From NCBI GenBank assembly GCA_907165275.2, contig OU015674.1:1860001-1924000 (forward strand): 64,000 nt of DNA, given 5' to 3'. Under the pieces are notes generated by a model. It did no database searches, was not told where the DNA came from, and worked only from the letters and a program-made list of their open reading frames with translations. Below, in pieces: positions 1-9,440 of the stretch; positions within the stretch are counted from its first letter, which is position 1, and each line of letters starts with the position of its first letter. This stretch comes from Zygaena filipendulae (lineage: Eukaryota; Arthropoda; Insecta; Lepidoptera; Zygaenidae). The position numbers and the translations under genes were made by a program.

Positions 1-181
1 GGGACGAGCTGAAAAAGAAAGTTCGATCCAGAAATCCGGCTCCTTCAAGTGTTGATGAGCTGAAATCGGCTTAGAAGAGTGGGAAGGTATCTCACAAAAT
101 TCCATCAAAAAGCTGATTAAGTTCATGAGGAATCGTCTTCGTGGTGTAATTAGGACTAGGGGAGGCAACACAAAATATTGA
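1..181 (+). pseudogene. Tc1-type transposase, C-terminal remnant with frameshift
   Basis: The translation reads DELKKKVRSRNPAPSSVDEL, then a 1-2 base indel near position 72 turns the frame into a TAG. The next frame continues EEWEGISQNSIKKLI up to ...RGVIRTRGGNTKY and a TGA at 179-181. Tc1-family transposases typically end with a stretch like this (ENLWDELK...RNRL...GHTKY). The catalytic DDE part would lie left of the window and is not seen. The frameshift makes it a dead copy. It lies in a filamin intron, in the same orientation as filamin. The family call rests on the motif pattern and is fairly sure. Confidence 0.75.
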
Positions 182-764
182 TACCGTATATTCAAGACCA
201 AATAAAGATTATTCTCTAAAGTTTTGTTTGAACTTTTTCCTTTCTCCTTCATTCAAACCAGGAAAGCTCCTGAAATACGGGTACAATTTTAAATTAATAT
301 GGTATTAATTATAAGTTTACAGTATAGCTTTCAAATGGTGTCATTTTCATTCATCTTCATTAGTCATTTAGTTTTTAAAATCGCTCGTAGCAAATTACAA
401 GTCAGCGATTCCATAGTTTTGCTCGCAAGTGTAGAATATTTGGTACCAAAATGGCTACCACTCAGTATTATGCTGTGGCACTAAGTTCCACGACGCTGAT
501 TTTCAGGGGCGACCGTAGAAGGGAGATGACTTCACACTACCAATAAGACTGTCCACAATCTGCATTTCTTCTACCTGTTGTCTTTATTATTTGTATTATT
601 GTCTTTGCCACAGATAATATAATACTATACTAGTATTGGTTAGCTATTGGTATCTATGTGTTACCAACTGACCGTTATACATCAATGAACCATTTTGATC
701 ATGGTTTTTTTTAGGTATTCCTGTAGTAACTAGTAAGTATTTTAACTTCTGCCCCACCCCTCAG
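182..764. other. Filamin intron sequence, no gene seen
   Basis: AT-rich intron between the transposase remnant and the first visible filamin exon. The only open frames are short and AT-driven. A pyrimidine-rich acceptor (gccccacccctcag) closes it at 764. Confidence 0.6.
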
Positions 765-955
765 GAGAGTACCGCATCGGTCTCAAGTTCAACGAGCAGC
801 ACATCCCGGACTCCCCGTTCAAGGTGTACATCTCGCCGGCCATCGGGGACGCCCACCTGCTGGAGGTGGCCCAGTTCCCGGACACGGCGCAGGTGGAGAA
901 ACCGTCACAGTTCTACATCAGGCTGAATGGGGCCAAGGGCACCCTGGACAGCAGG
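765..955 (+). CDS. cher: Filamin, internal exon: end of one Ig repeat and start of the next
   Basis: Filamin is a large actin cross-linking protein made of an actin-binding head, many Ig-like repeats and a C-terminal dimerisation repeat. This exon begins with two bases of a split codon and then reads EYRIGLKFNEQHIPDSPFKV, the classic end of a filamin Ig repeat (GEY...H(I/V)P.SPF). It continues into the start of the following repeat (FYIRLNGAKGTLDSR), the counterpart of vertebrate repeat 22. The acceptor is ccccacccctcag and the donor is GCAGG|gtgagt; it ends in phase 0. GC content is much higher than in the flanking introns, as expected for a conserved coding exon. The window starts inside the gene, so upstream exons are missing. 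A methionine at 824 is internal, not a start. Confidence 0.95.
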
Positions 956-980
956 GTGAGTTATACCCACTACTGTTTAA

Positions 981-1170
981 TCCCTACTAATATTATAAAT
1001 GCGAAAGTAACTCTGTCTGTCTATCTGTCTGTCTGTTACGCTTTCACGCCTTAACGGCTTAACCGATCATCATGAACGTTTGAACACACGTTGCTAGGGG
1101 TACAGAGAAAGATATAGGGTACTTTTTGTACTCAGAAATTAACGTGGGTGATACCGCGGGGAGCAGCTAG
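981..1170 (+). mobile_element. Helitron-like short element, full length
   Basis: It starts TCCCTACTAATATTATAAAT and ends ...ACCGCGGGGAGCAGCTAG, flanked by A on the left and T on the right. TC...CTAG termini inserted between A and T fit a non-autonomous Helitron. The inner block (ACGCTTTCACGCCTTAACGG, GGGTACAGAGAAAG) recurs in about 30 copies across the window. It sits only 25 bp after the filamin exon donor. There is no coding capacity. Confidence 0.7.
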
Positions 1171-1437
1171 TAATTTATATGAAAACACAAAACATAGGAA
1201 AAATTGTTACGATTTAAAAATAGCCACGCTTACAAAATGTACTTAACAGCACTAGGTACCTGTCTCACCTGTAGTCAAAAAAATGTGTAAAAAAGTCATG
1301 TAAGTACTTATAAGTGAACACAAAACAGGAAGAGTAAAAAAATGCAATTTTTTTTCTATTACTAAAACAATATTATACAACAATAAAAGAAAAGAGAAGT
1401 AAATGATTTTATTCGTTCTCAATCGAAGGCAATATAA

Positions 1438-1855
1438 CACTATTAATATTATAAGTGAAATAGTGTGTTAACCCACACTGAAATTTTGAGTAAATCGTGT
1501 TTCAAAAGTACAGTGCCATTTTGTGTCAACCTTTTTTATGTTAAATATTGAGTTGCATATTTAAGCAATGTAACAAGGTAAACACATAATTAAAAAACGT
1601 TCTCTAACTCTCAATAAATCGTTCTGAATCAATAACTTAATTTTGTGGGTTAACATGTTATTGCTTATCTGCGTCCAAGTGTGAAAGTGAGTGTGTTTGT
1701 TTGTTACACTTTCACGCCTCAACGGTGCAAACGATGAACATGAAATTTTGAACACACGTTATCTGGGGTACAGAAAAGGACATAGGGTGCTTTTTGTCAC
1801 GGAATTCCAGCGGGAACTCCGAAATTAACGCGAGTGAAACCGCAGGGAACAGCTA
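1438..1855 (+). mobile_element. Helitron-like element split by a MITE
   Basis: The 5' end (CTATTAATATTATAA, 1438-1452) and the body (GTGTGAAAGTGAGTGTG to GGGAACAGCTA, 1679-1855) belong to one unit. They are separated by the MITE-B copy at 1453-1678. The terminal G of CTAG is changed here. Confidence 0.6.
1453..1678 (+). mobile_element. MITE-B copy 1 (GTTAACCCACA family)
   Basis: The left end is AATAGTGTGTTAACCCACAC and the right end is TTGTGGGTTAACATGTTATT followed by GCTTATCTGCGTCCA; these form terminal inverted repeats. The interior matches, on the opposite strand, the copy at 49149-49386 over nearly its whole length. There is no open frame. It is nested in a Helitron-like unit. Confidence 0.7.
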
Positions 1856-2299
1856 TTAATAAGTATAATTTAAAACCGACTATGATTTCTGTCGTTTATA
1901 TTCTTTCGCGAAAGAAAATGCATCGAATCATAAAGGCTATCTATCATAAATCAGTACATAACATGGCGCACAGTACACGGACGGACACACTGACCGTCAT
2001 GTTCTCACGATAAATCATCCCGCCCCAACATCAGTTTTATTGGAAGAAATATTACTGTCTACGAGCGAACTGTGTGTTTGCAATGCACTGCTTGTGGGTA
2101 ACATCTGACGAATCTCTGGATACAGCAGTGGAGTGGTGCAAACTGGTGTGGGAATACTGCATGGGAATGCTATGAAATATTGACGGCTAAAGTATATTGT
2201 TTTAAATTAATTAATATTCAAAAAATATTTTATTGTTGAACATAACAATACGCAGGTAATAATAAATAAAGAGATAAGTTACGTATACATCCAGTGATA

Positions 2300-2372
2300 G
2301 ATAGTAGAGTAGTTGAGGCGTGAAAGCGCAACAAAGAAACTAACAAACACATTCCTATTTATAATACTTATT
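2300..2372 (-). mobile_element. Helitron-like fragment (5' half)
   Basis: Reverse-strand block with GAGTAGTTGAGGCGTGAAAG, CAAC(A)AA repeats and a TTATAATA end, matching the first half of the Helitron-like unit. The 3' half is missing. Confidence 0.6.
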
Positions 2373-2929
2373 GGTTAGGATCGATGCTGTGGATAAAAAT
2401 CCATCATTTTTTTAACACCAGGGAGTAATTAGGGCTAGCTTAAATTAGTACTTGAACTTGGCTTGACACGCTACTGAGTGTCTAGATTATATAATATAGA
2501 CGTCTATAAGTATGGAGGTTTGGTTTTTTGGAGATTTGTGATACAAGTATTGACAACTGAACGGACATAGCTGAACAAAATTTTTATATTTTGCACAAAT
2601 GGATACCTAATTATTATGTTCTGGATTGACATAAAGGATACTTTTTATTCTAATGATGAGGATTCCCGAGGGAATCCCGATGTTCCCATGTGAGAATTCG
2701 CCTCATAAAAACAAGGCACATCTTTTTACTTCCTCATTCACATTGGACGGTATGTTACAACCAGTGTCGGATTAGCCACGTAGCAAGAGTATAGCAAATG
2801 CTACGGGCCCCGCGCATTTAGAGACCCCGCGCATCAACGCTTTTTGATCACGAAAGAAAGAGAAACAATAGTTATTATGAAAATGTTCAACTGTGTATAT
2901 TATAATCTAAAGTTATACCTACACTAAAA

Positions 2930-3112
2930 ACTCCCCGCGATTTCACCCGCATTAATTTCGGAGATTCCGCGGAGATTCCAGGATAAAAAGTACCTTATGT
3001 CCTTTTCTGTAGCCTCGACGACGTGTACCTATGTAAAATTTCATGATGATCGGTTGAGTAGATAAGGCGCAAAACCGTCACCAAAAAAACAAATAAACTC
3101 ACATTCGTATTA
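2930..3112 (-). mobile_element. Helitron-like element
   Basis: It reads on the minus strand. The plus strand shows CCCCGCGATTTCACCCGCAT, then TCCTTTTCTGTAGCC, then TTTCATGATGATCGGTTGAG and CACATTCGTATT. The CTAG terminus has decayed. Confidence 0.65.
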
Positions 3113-3199
3113 AGGATTTCTTCAAGGGAAAGCTGGTCACGTCACAAATTAAACAAAATCTAAAAGAGTTTATTTCTAACAGGGTATTCTCCAAGGTAT

Positions 3200-3500
3200 G
3201 AATATCAAAATTCTAATTAGTCCGTCAGTTAGAAAATAAAAAAATAATAGACACGTATTTTTTGCTTTTTCAATTTAATGAAAATGAACATAGATAAAGC
3301 GCATTAAAGTTTAGGGTGGGGGGCTCGTGACGTCAATATTCATTATAAGCGCCATACAAACCGCACAGAATTGTGACGTCACGCGAAATTTCAACTCAAT
3401 GTATCTGTGTTATTTTTTGAGTACGTAAAAAAAGAAAAAATACGTGTCCAATATTTTTTACTAATCTACACGACGGACTAAAAAAAATTTTTTTGTCAAG
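3200..3500 (+). mobile_element. MITE-A copy A (paired TGACGTCA element)
   Basis: The ends are inverted: AATTAGTCCGTCAGTTAGAA and ATAGACACGTATTTTTT on the left, AAAAAATACGTGTCCAATAT and ACGACGGACTAAAA on the right. The body holds GCGCATTAAAGTTTAGGGTG and two exact TGACGTCA palindromes, at 3328-3335 and 3374-3381. Three other copies are at 19451-19740 (minus), 27848-28180 and 43456-43785. No coding capacity. Confidence 0.8.
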
Positions 3501-3645
3501 TAGCCATATGTAAATAAACTTGATAACCTAAAGCAAGCTAAAGGGCCCTTGATAGGCGCTCGCTGAATCCGGCACTGGTTACATCCCAGATATTTTGGAC
3601 GAGAAAAAAAAATGCAATAAAACCGACTGACCGCGCCTGACCATG

Positions 3646-3674
3646 CCCCCTCGCCCCCGACCCCCCGCCGGCCC
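3646..3674 (-). other. C-rich tract, G-quadruplex-capable on minus strand
   Basis: Four cytosine runs of 5, 5, 6 and 3 bases lie within 29 bp, separated by loops of 3-5 bases. On the minus strand this fits the G3+N1-7 quadruplex rule. It stands out in an AT-rich intron. Confidence 0.5.
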
Positions 3675-3896
3675 GCAGCACCAATAAATCTTATCCTAGT
3701 TTAATATTTTATAGCACATCGCACTCCCGACGAGTGTTGCGGGAAGTTGCCGCGACGCGATATAAAAATTAATAACGGGCCGAACCAAGTTTTCCTTGCC
3801 ATTTTTTTGCTATATAAATCCGTTAATAATGTTTACGTTTCGATAAACTCAACAAATTAATTTTTTTGTATTATATAAATGAGTAGGTGCTACAGT

Positions 3897-4228
3897 CTCT
3901 TCTGTTCCCTTCCTTGTCCCTGACTACGTGTATGTAAAATTTCATGATGATCAGTTGAGTAGTTAAGGTGTGAAAGCGTAATAAACAAACAAACTCACAT
4001 TCGCATTTTGACATAGATAAGCAATAGTGTGTTAACCCAAACTACAAAAAAGTAAATCGTGTTTTAAAATTTATAGAATTAAAATTAAATAAGCTTTATT
4101 CGTAGCTTTATAGCGCTATTATTGTCATATTTTTTTTATGTTTACCATTTGTTAGTAAAGTGTTTTTTATCAGTAACACAATTTTGTGGGTTAAAATGTT
4201 TTTGTTTATCGTCGTCCATTTATAATTC
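3897..4228 (-). mobile_element. Helitron-like element split by a MITE
   Basis: The plus strand shows TTCATGATGATCAGTTGAGT, GTGTGAAAGCGTAATAAAC and CACATTCGCATT, the reverse of the unit's 5' half. After the MITE (4010-4218) the remaining TTTATAATTCC follows. The CTAG half is missing at the left. Confidence 0.6.
4010..4218 (+). mobile_element. MITE-B copy 2
   Basis: Left end GACATAGATAAGCAATAGTG then GTTAACCCA; right end TTTGTGGGTTAAAATG then TTTATCGTCGTCCA. The interior is diverged from copy 1. It interrupts the GCATTTATAA motif at the 5' end of a Helitron-like unit, nearly the same position as copy 1. Confidence 0.65.
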
Positions 4229-4408
4229 CAACTAGCTGTTCCCTGTGGTTTCACCCGCATTAATTTTAAAGTTCTGCGGAAATGCCGGGTTAAAAAGTAG
4301 GCCTATGACCTTCGCTGTGCCCCTGACAACGTGTTTGCAAAATTTCATGAAGATTGGTTTTGCCATTAAGGCGTGAAACCGTAACAAACAAACTCACATT
4401 CGGATTCC
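4229..4408 (-). mobile_element. Helitron-like element
   Basis: The plus strand begins ACTAGCTGTTCCCTGTGGTT and ends CACATTCGGATTCC, with the usual TTTCATGAAGATTGG block between. It is nearly complete on the minus strand and abuts the MITE-C copy that follows. Confidence 0.7.
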
Positions 4409-4409
4409 A

Positions 4410-4620
4410 GGGCCCTTATTCACTATGACCATAACGCGTGACGATAAAACGCAACTTAATTTGCTTTTCCCTCGTGTTCAAAGAAGTTTCACTTTAAAAA
4501 AATACATTTCTCATAAAGAATATAAATTTCTTATATTTTTGCATTTAAGCGTTTGGGATAGTGTTTTTGGGACGCGTGTTATGGGCAAGGAATGTTGTTG
4601 GTCATAGTGAATAAGGATCC
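4410..4620 (+). mobile_element. MITE-C copy 1 (GGGCCCTTATTCACTATGACC family)
   Basis: The termini are GGGCCCTTATTCACTATGAC at the left and its near inverse at the right (GGTCATAGTGAATAAGGATC). A second inner inverted pair, CATAACGCG and CGCGTGTTATG, lies inside. The 60-codon open frame inside is a chance frame, since the second copy at 36153 does not keep it. Confidence 0.7.
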
Positions 4621-4759
4621 AGTTTGTGGTCTAATGTCTCCACAGTTATGACGAAGTTACTGCCAATGTCACAGTTTGAAAATCGCGGCGGAGAGTTAAT
4701 TAGCCGGTGCTTTTAATTACGAGTTAATTAAGATAAAATTTCTTTACTCAAACGTTCAG

Positions 4760-4985
4760 ATGATCTCCCCATCCGGCAAGACCGACGACTGCTTCATCCA
4801 GAACATCGACGGGGACCAGTACTCCATCAGGTTCATGCCACACGAGAACGGTGTCCACAGCATCAACGTCAAGTTCAACGGGGTGCACATACCCGCGTCT
4901 CCCCTCAGGATCAAGGTCGGCAAGGACGACGCTGACCCCGCAGCCGTGCACGCTCACGGACCAGGATTGGGGCCGGTGAAGACTG
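4760..4985 (+). CDS. cher: Filamin, exon for the repeat-22-like Ig domain
   Basis: The exon reads MISPSGKTDDCFIQNIDGDQ followed by YSIRFMPHENGVHSINVKFN and GVHIPASPLRIKVGK, a complete second half of a filamin Ig repeat. The hallmark residues are the ISPSG strand, the Y.(I/V)RF.P.E.G core and the HIP.SP ending. It then starts the next repeat (VHAHGPGLGPVKTG). The acceptor is AACGTTCAG and the donor ACTG|gtgagt, phase 1. Joined to the previous exon it gives GTLDSR-MISPSG, which fits the family pattern (DAKVISPSG-like). The ATG at 4760 is an internal codon, not a start. Confidence 0.95.
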
Positions 4986-5396
4986 GTGAGTAGTGACCGT
5001 TGACTCCTTGGTTTTGAGTTAGGTGGTAGTGCTTAGGTATATAGCATGTATATGTTATATTGCACTACATTATGGTGAAATAATATAAATTTACTTATAG
5101 TAAGTATTAGAGGACGGAATCCAGTGAAGAATCCGGAAAAAAATTACTAAACCAATTTTTTTTTTACTCGCTTGGCACTATTTTTATTTTTTAAGTTTGT
5201 TAACGTTAATTTTTAACGTTCTTGTAGCTGTAGTTATAAACAGTAAGTGGTTTCAGTACATTGAAAATGTTCAAAAGTAGGTAGGTATATACCTAATAAT
5301 GCAGAAGGTATTGAATAGTATCTTGAATCAATAACCTGAACAGAATAGCTGACCCAATTTGTGATAGCAAAAGTAAATTGGTAATTAATTTTATAG

Positions 5397-5515
5397 GTGT
5401 GAAAACCGATCTGATAATCGACACATGCAATGCGGGAGTTGGCATACTCGCTGTCACCATGGACGGACCATCTCGGGTCGCCATGGATTGTACTGAAGTA
5501 GAGGAAGGATATAAG
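5397..5515 (+). CDS. cher: Filamin, first part of the repeat-23-like Ig domain
   Basis: The split glycine codon is completed by GT at 5397-5398 and the frame reads VKTDLIIDTCNAGVGILAVT, then MDGPSRVAMDCTEVEEGYK. The motif DTCNAG.G.LAVT.DGPS....DC is highly characteristic of the penultimate filamin repeat. The acceptor is AATTTTATAG, the donor TAAG|gtaata, phase 0. In vertebrate filamins this region, together with the neighbouring repeats, binds integrin tails and signalling partners; that function is inferred from the family. Confidence 0.95.
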
Positions 5516-5941
5516 GTAATACTATAAGTGAATGATGAACCATATAGGTACTTTTATACACGAAGATGCACTGCGGCCACGAATTGACAACTTTTAACTT
5601 TTACAGCTGAATTCTGAATCCTATGAAAAGTTCATTTTGATGCAGTCAGTCCATCTCTTTTTCCCGAATATAGGAAAGTTTAGCAGTATTTCATAGAAAT
5701 AATCACTTCATTGGATTGGTATACTATTAGTATACACCAATCAGGAATTATTTGAAACGAACTGAAAACTTAAGAAAGGATGTGTAGCAAATAGCAGTGA
5801 GTGGAAGCAGAATGAAATATGCAGCGGATCAGCTAGCTGAACTGCCGCTTCCCACTATTGGCTTTTTCTACGTAATGGTTGAATGAAACCACCACTCAGG
5901 TTCTAAGATTCGCTTCAATTGTTACTTTCTTCTTAACCTAG

Positions 5942-6038
5942 GTTCGTTACACACCTCTGGCCCCTGGCTTCTATTACATGAGCATCAAATATAACGGCGC
6001 TCACATCGTCGGATCTCCCTTCAAGATTGAAGCTACCG
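5942..6038 (+). CDS. cher: Filamin, second part of the repeat-23-like Ig domain
   Basis: The exon reads [20 protein letters not shown] then [12 protein letters not shown], which closes the repeat with the (Y)I.GSPF motif. The acceptor is TTCTTAACCTAG and the donor ACCG|gtgagt, leaving phase 1. It joins in frame to EEGYK of the previous exon. Confidence 0.95.
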
Positions 6039-6372
6039 GTGAGTTGGCTATTTTTTCTCTATGAAGTAGTTTAGTTTTGAACCTACCATTCCAATTTTCT
6101 CATTTCTACAACTCTGTACAAAGAATTGGCGTGTAAGATCACTAATAATTGTTTGTGACACCCAGCAGGTATATTTACGTGTATATTTAATTAAAGTCAG
6201 TAACAATATTCGTTTCTTTAATTACTGCATAATGGTCCTTAATTACTGCATATCGTCAAACTGAAGTAGACATCTGATCCTTTTTGTTTTCCGATTGTAA
6301 TTCGTTAGAACATGTTTTTTTATGATACATCATACTCTCCCTAATTACCAATTGCAATCTTTGCTAATCCAG

Positions 6373-6579
6373 GTGGCAACCTAGCCGAGGTTGGTGCTCA
6401 GGAGACGTCGTCAGTAACGGTTGAGACTGTACAAAAGGTGGCCAAAGCCGACAAGAAGCAGGGCCCAGTGCTGCCCAACTTTAAGTCTGACGCTACGAAG
6501 GTCACCAGCAAAGGAATGGGACTAAAGAAGGCATATCTGAACAAACACAACCAGTTTTCAGTTCACGCTGGTGATGCAG
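6373..6579 (+). CDS. cher: Filamin, hinge and start of the terminal repeat
   Basis: The exon begins GGNLAEVGAQETSSVTVETV. ETSSV is a conserved segment after the penultimate repeat of filamins. A lysine-rich linker follows (QKVAKADKKQGPVLPNFKS), corresponding to hinge 2. Then SDATKVTSKGMGLKKAYLNK starts the dimerisation repeat, whose conserved signature is DA.KV..KG.GL..A. The acceptor is GCTAATCCAG and the donor GCAG|gtaagt, phase 1. Confidence 0.95.
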
Positions 6580-6861
6580 GTAAGTCTTGAAGTACTTTAT
6601 AAGTTAGAACACCTGAATGAGGTCACCTTGACAGAATTTGTACATAAATTTTGTCTCCAGTAATTTTGCTGAAATTAAACTAGGAGTATATCAAAATTAT
6701 AAATCTTGAACAGTTGCTTGGTGCTACGAATTAAAGCATTACTTTGGGAACTGCTGAGGGCTAGTGGTTGTTACTACAAATTAATCTATATCTGATATCG
6801 AAGTCATTTATTTTTTTACTTCCGCAGTTTAATATTAACAGTATTTTTCTGAAATACTTAG

Positions 6862-7046
6862 GTAATAACATCATGTACGTGGGCATCTACGGCCCCAAAG
6901 GACCTTGCGATGAGGTCCAACTCAAGCACAAAGGCAAGAACAACTACGAGTGCTCGTACGTTGTGAGAGACAGGGGAGAATATATCGTTATCATCAAGTG
7001 GGGCGAGGAGCATATTCCCGGATCGCCATACAAGGTGGAAGTTTAG
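6862..7046 (+). CDS. cher: Filamin, terminal exon: dimerisation repeat and stop
   Basis: The acceptor at 6860-6861 gives GNNIMYVGIYGPKGPCDEVQ, then LKHKGKNNYECSYVVRDRGE and YIVIIKWGEEHIPGSPYKVE, ending V and TAG at 7044-7046. This is the last Ig repeat of filamin, used for tail-to-tail dimerisation. The family hallmarks VG(I/V)(Y/H)GP..PC.E and (I/V)KWG(E/D)EHIPGSPY are all intact. An ATG inside the upstream intron (6768) only opens a chance frame through the splice site. The minus-strand frame 6858-7136 is a shadow. Confidence 0.97.
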
Positions 7047-8780
7047 ACCGGAGACGGTAGCAAGGAACTTACATAAAGCATATATCCGACCAGACCCTTG
7101 TTGCTTATGATATCCTAATACTTCTTGGTTAACCAAAGGCTATCCTGATGTTTTAATGCTGACTTACCTAAGGCTATTATGATTGTTTAATAAGGCTATC
7201 CTGATTCTTTCGTGTTAAGACAATGCTATCCTGATGCTTTTTTGTTAACAGTTTTTGATCGATTAATGATCTGTTTTGTTGAAAGCGTCCTTTGATATAG
7301 AAGTTTAAATTGAAACTGCTGGAAATGTTTATGCCGAAATTATAACTTGTTTTTGTTTTATAATTTGGATTAAGATTTTTGATTAACATAATTTTATTAC
7401 ATTAAATTATACTCAAGTTTTAATATCACAATAAAAAATAATTCAAAGATTTTTTTACGTACATAATTTACTTTAATTTAGTATGGCGGATCATTTATAT
7501 ATTTACTTGTGTTGTATTTAATTTATTTTATGATGTTAAACATTAATTTTGTAATGGTGAAGAGATTGAAAAAGAAATGACAATTAGGTATGATGAAAGA
7601 GAAAAATTTATACTAATTAATAAGTTTCTAGATAAACCTAAAGCATGCGTGCTGTTTGTGCAATGCTGAAACCATATTGGGTTGTCTTAGTATAATACTT
7701 TGGTGGAAGACCTTGTCTTTAATAAATCAACACTCTGTCACGAGGACTGTAGGTAAGTCTAATTTCGAAGAGACTTCCACACAGCACAGTATATTATAAC
7801 ACACAGCTTCAACACGAGTTTTTGATACATTTTCTGACGTGGCGCGTCCGTTATCCATTGGATAGTCATTTTAGGTGTTATATTATAGTTTTATGAAATA
7901 GATAAATAAAGGTTTAACATTCAATCAAGGTTGTAACATGCTATTATTATTATCAATGTAGGATCACATTGAAGCGTTTAAAGTTATTATGTTTATGATC
8001 TCTGCTTCTAAAATGACATTTACTAAAGTAGGTATATAGTCCTTACCCATTGTTTGGAGTTGCGTAAGCTTATTCCTTATTCTTTTGTCTGAAGGGAAAC
8101 TTTCGTGTGATTCTACATTTTTACCTCTGTTCGTTTGAGATTTATTCATTGTTTGCCCATTTGTAATTAGCATTTTCATTAAAACTCGTATTTTATGCGT
8201 TTTTTGAAGACTTTTATATGATTATCATTTAGTTTTTAGGGCGACTAAATGACGATGCATATAAAGTAAACATTTAAAATATTCCCCTTAATTTTTAAGT
8301 TTAGCTTAGGCACAATTCCCTATGTGAAAAATTCTAAAATAAAAATGTTATCCAACAAAAAAGTAACTCTTCTACTTTTTAAAACAAAAAGTATTTTAAA
8401 TAAAAGAAAGAGTAACTGAATGTTTACAAACGTTTTAATTTTCGATTTTAATAGCAAAAATTTGTCGCTCATCATAGATTTTCATTGACGATTTTTTTAA
8501 ATAACAATATTAATGATTTTTTTTTATATGAAAATCTGTCGTTAGTCGATGAATTAGGACATTGAGAATTGTGTCTTGTCTATAATCATTAATTATTATA
8601 AGTGTACCAACTAAATGTTAATTATTTTGGCTTTGTATTTTTTGTATGGTTTTATTGTATTGAATGATTTTAATATTTTTTTTTACCTACGTAGGTAGAA
8701 ACCCATTTACTGTAAATACCTATTATTAGTATGTACCTATTTATTAATTACGACTGTTAACTAAATAAAGATTGAAAACT
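7047..8780 (+). other. cher: Probable filamin 3' UTR and downstream
   Basis: AT-rich with no coding sequence. AATAAA-type signals occur near 7719, 7907 and 8763 (CTAAATAAAGATTG), any of which could define the mRNA end; I cannot choose. It contains the degenerate repeat at 7103-7255. Confidence 0.5.
7103..7255 (+). repeat. Five degenerate ~30 bp direct repeats in the filamin 3' UTR
   Basis: Units starting near 7103, 7138, 7172, 7194 and 7224 share the consensus GGCTATCCTGATGCTTT, usually followed by a TTGTTAA-like tail. Spacing varies from 22 to 35 bp. Confidence 0.65.
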
Positions 8781-9119
8781 TTTAAATAATTGTTTTAATC
8801 TACGGTGAAACTGGAAGAATAGGTAAGTACATTTTAGTGGACATTTGCAGGAACTACTGAACTAATTCTAACAGTTCTTTCACTAAGAGGAAGCTACCGT
8901 ATCTCTGATATATACTAGGTATAGTACATTTATCTCTCAGAACAAGAGTTGTGGGGATAGTAATCTACGGGAGTGGAATTGTGAAAAATTGATGAATAAT
9001 TCAGGTATTTTAATTAGGTTTGAGTTTATTTCGTCTGAGGTTTGAGTAATTTTTTTTTATGTGATACACGGAGAGACTTATACGATTCCAAAATAAATGC
9101 GAATACAACGGGGAAGACT
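8781..9119. other. Intergenic, nothing recognised
   Basis: AT-rich sequence between the likely filamin 3' end and the SINE. No open frame or repeat was recognised. Confidence 0.5.
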
Positions 9120-9226
9120 CTAATATCGACTATGGTAGGAGTCCACCCCCACCGGGAATCGAACCCGTAACCCCTTGATTAGCGGGTAGGCATGGTGACC
9201 TCTGCGCTAACCAGGTCGTCAAATAG
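9120..9226 (-). mobile_element. tRNA-derived SINE, head only
   Basis: On the minus strand GACGACCTGGTTAGCGCAGA carries an A-box-like TTAGCGCAGAGG, and GGGTTCGATTCCCGGTGGGG carries a perfect pol III B box. The same head occurs at 32748 and 38409. It does not fold as a complete tRNA. Confidence 0.75.
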
Positions 9227-9250
9227 ACGGGTTAGTTACGTATTATATAA

Positions 9251-9440
9251 CCACTAGCTGCGCCCCGCGGTTTCACCCGCGTGAGTTTCGGAATTCCCGC
9301 AGGAACTCCCTTTAGGGGGATGAAAAATAGATGTTGTCCGATTCTCAGACATACTGAATATGCATACAAAATTTCATAAAAATCGGTAAAGCCGTATGGG
9401 AACGAACATTGTGACACGAGAATTTTATATATTAGATTAA
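9251..9440 (-). mobile_element. Helitron-like element, variant
   Basis: The plus strand begins ACTAGCTGCGCCCCGCGGTT and continues CACCCGCGTGAGTTTCGGAA, then AATTTCATAAAAATCGG. The 5' half differs from the main family (GGGAACGAACATTGTGACAC). Confidence 0.7.

Larger units (their letters stand above)
956..4759 (+). other. cher: Filamin intron of 3.8 kb, largely transposon-derived
   Basis: The donor GTGAGT is at 956 and the acceptor CAG at 4757-4759; both sides are phase 0. At least five Helitron-like copies or fragments and three miniature inverted-repeat elements occupy a large part of it, some nested. Between them, 1856-2299 and 2373-2929 are AT-rich with nothing recognisable. 3501-3896 holds a C-rich tract (see 3646-3674) and otherwise unique AT-rich sequence. 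Confidence 0.85.
4986..6861 (+). other. cher: Four short filamin introns
   Basis: Introns 4986-5396, 5516-5941, 6039-6372 and 6580-6861 are AT-rich, with GT-AG borders (gtgagt, gtaata, gtgagt, gtaagt). I see no repeats or genes in them. Bases 5690-5760 contain a weak inverted motif (TTGGTATACTATTAGTATAC). Confidence 0.8.

Noticed and set aside
6768..6861. Upstream ATG giving a longer filamin terminal ORF
   Set aside because: It lies in the intron; the acceptor at 6860-6861 restores the filamin frame exactly and the upstream residues do not fit the repeat.
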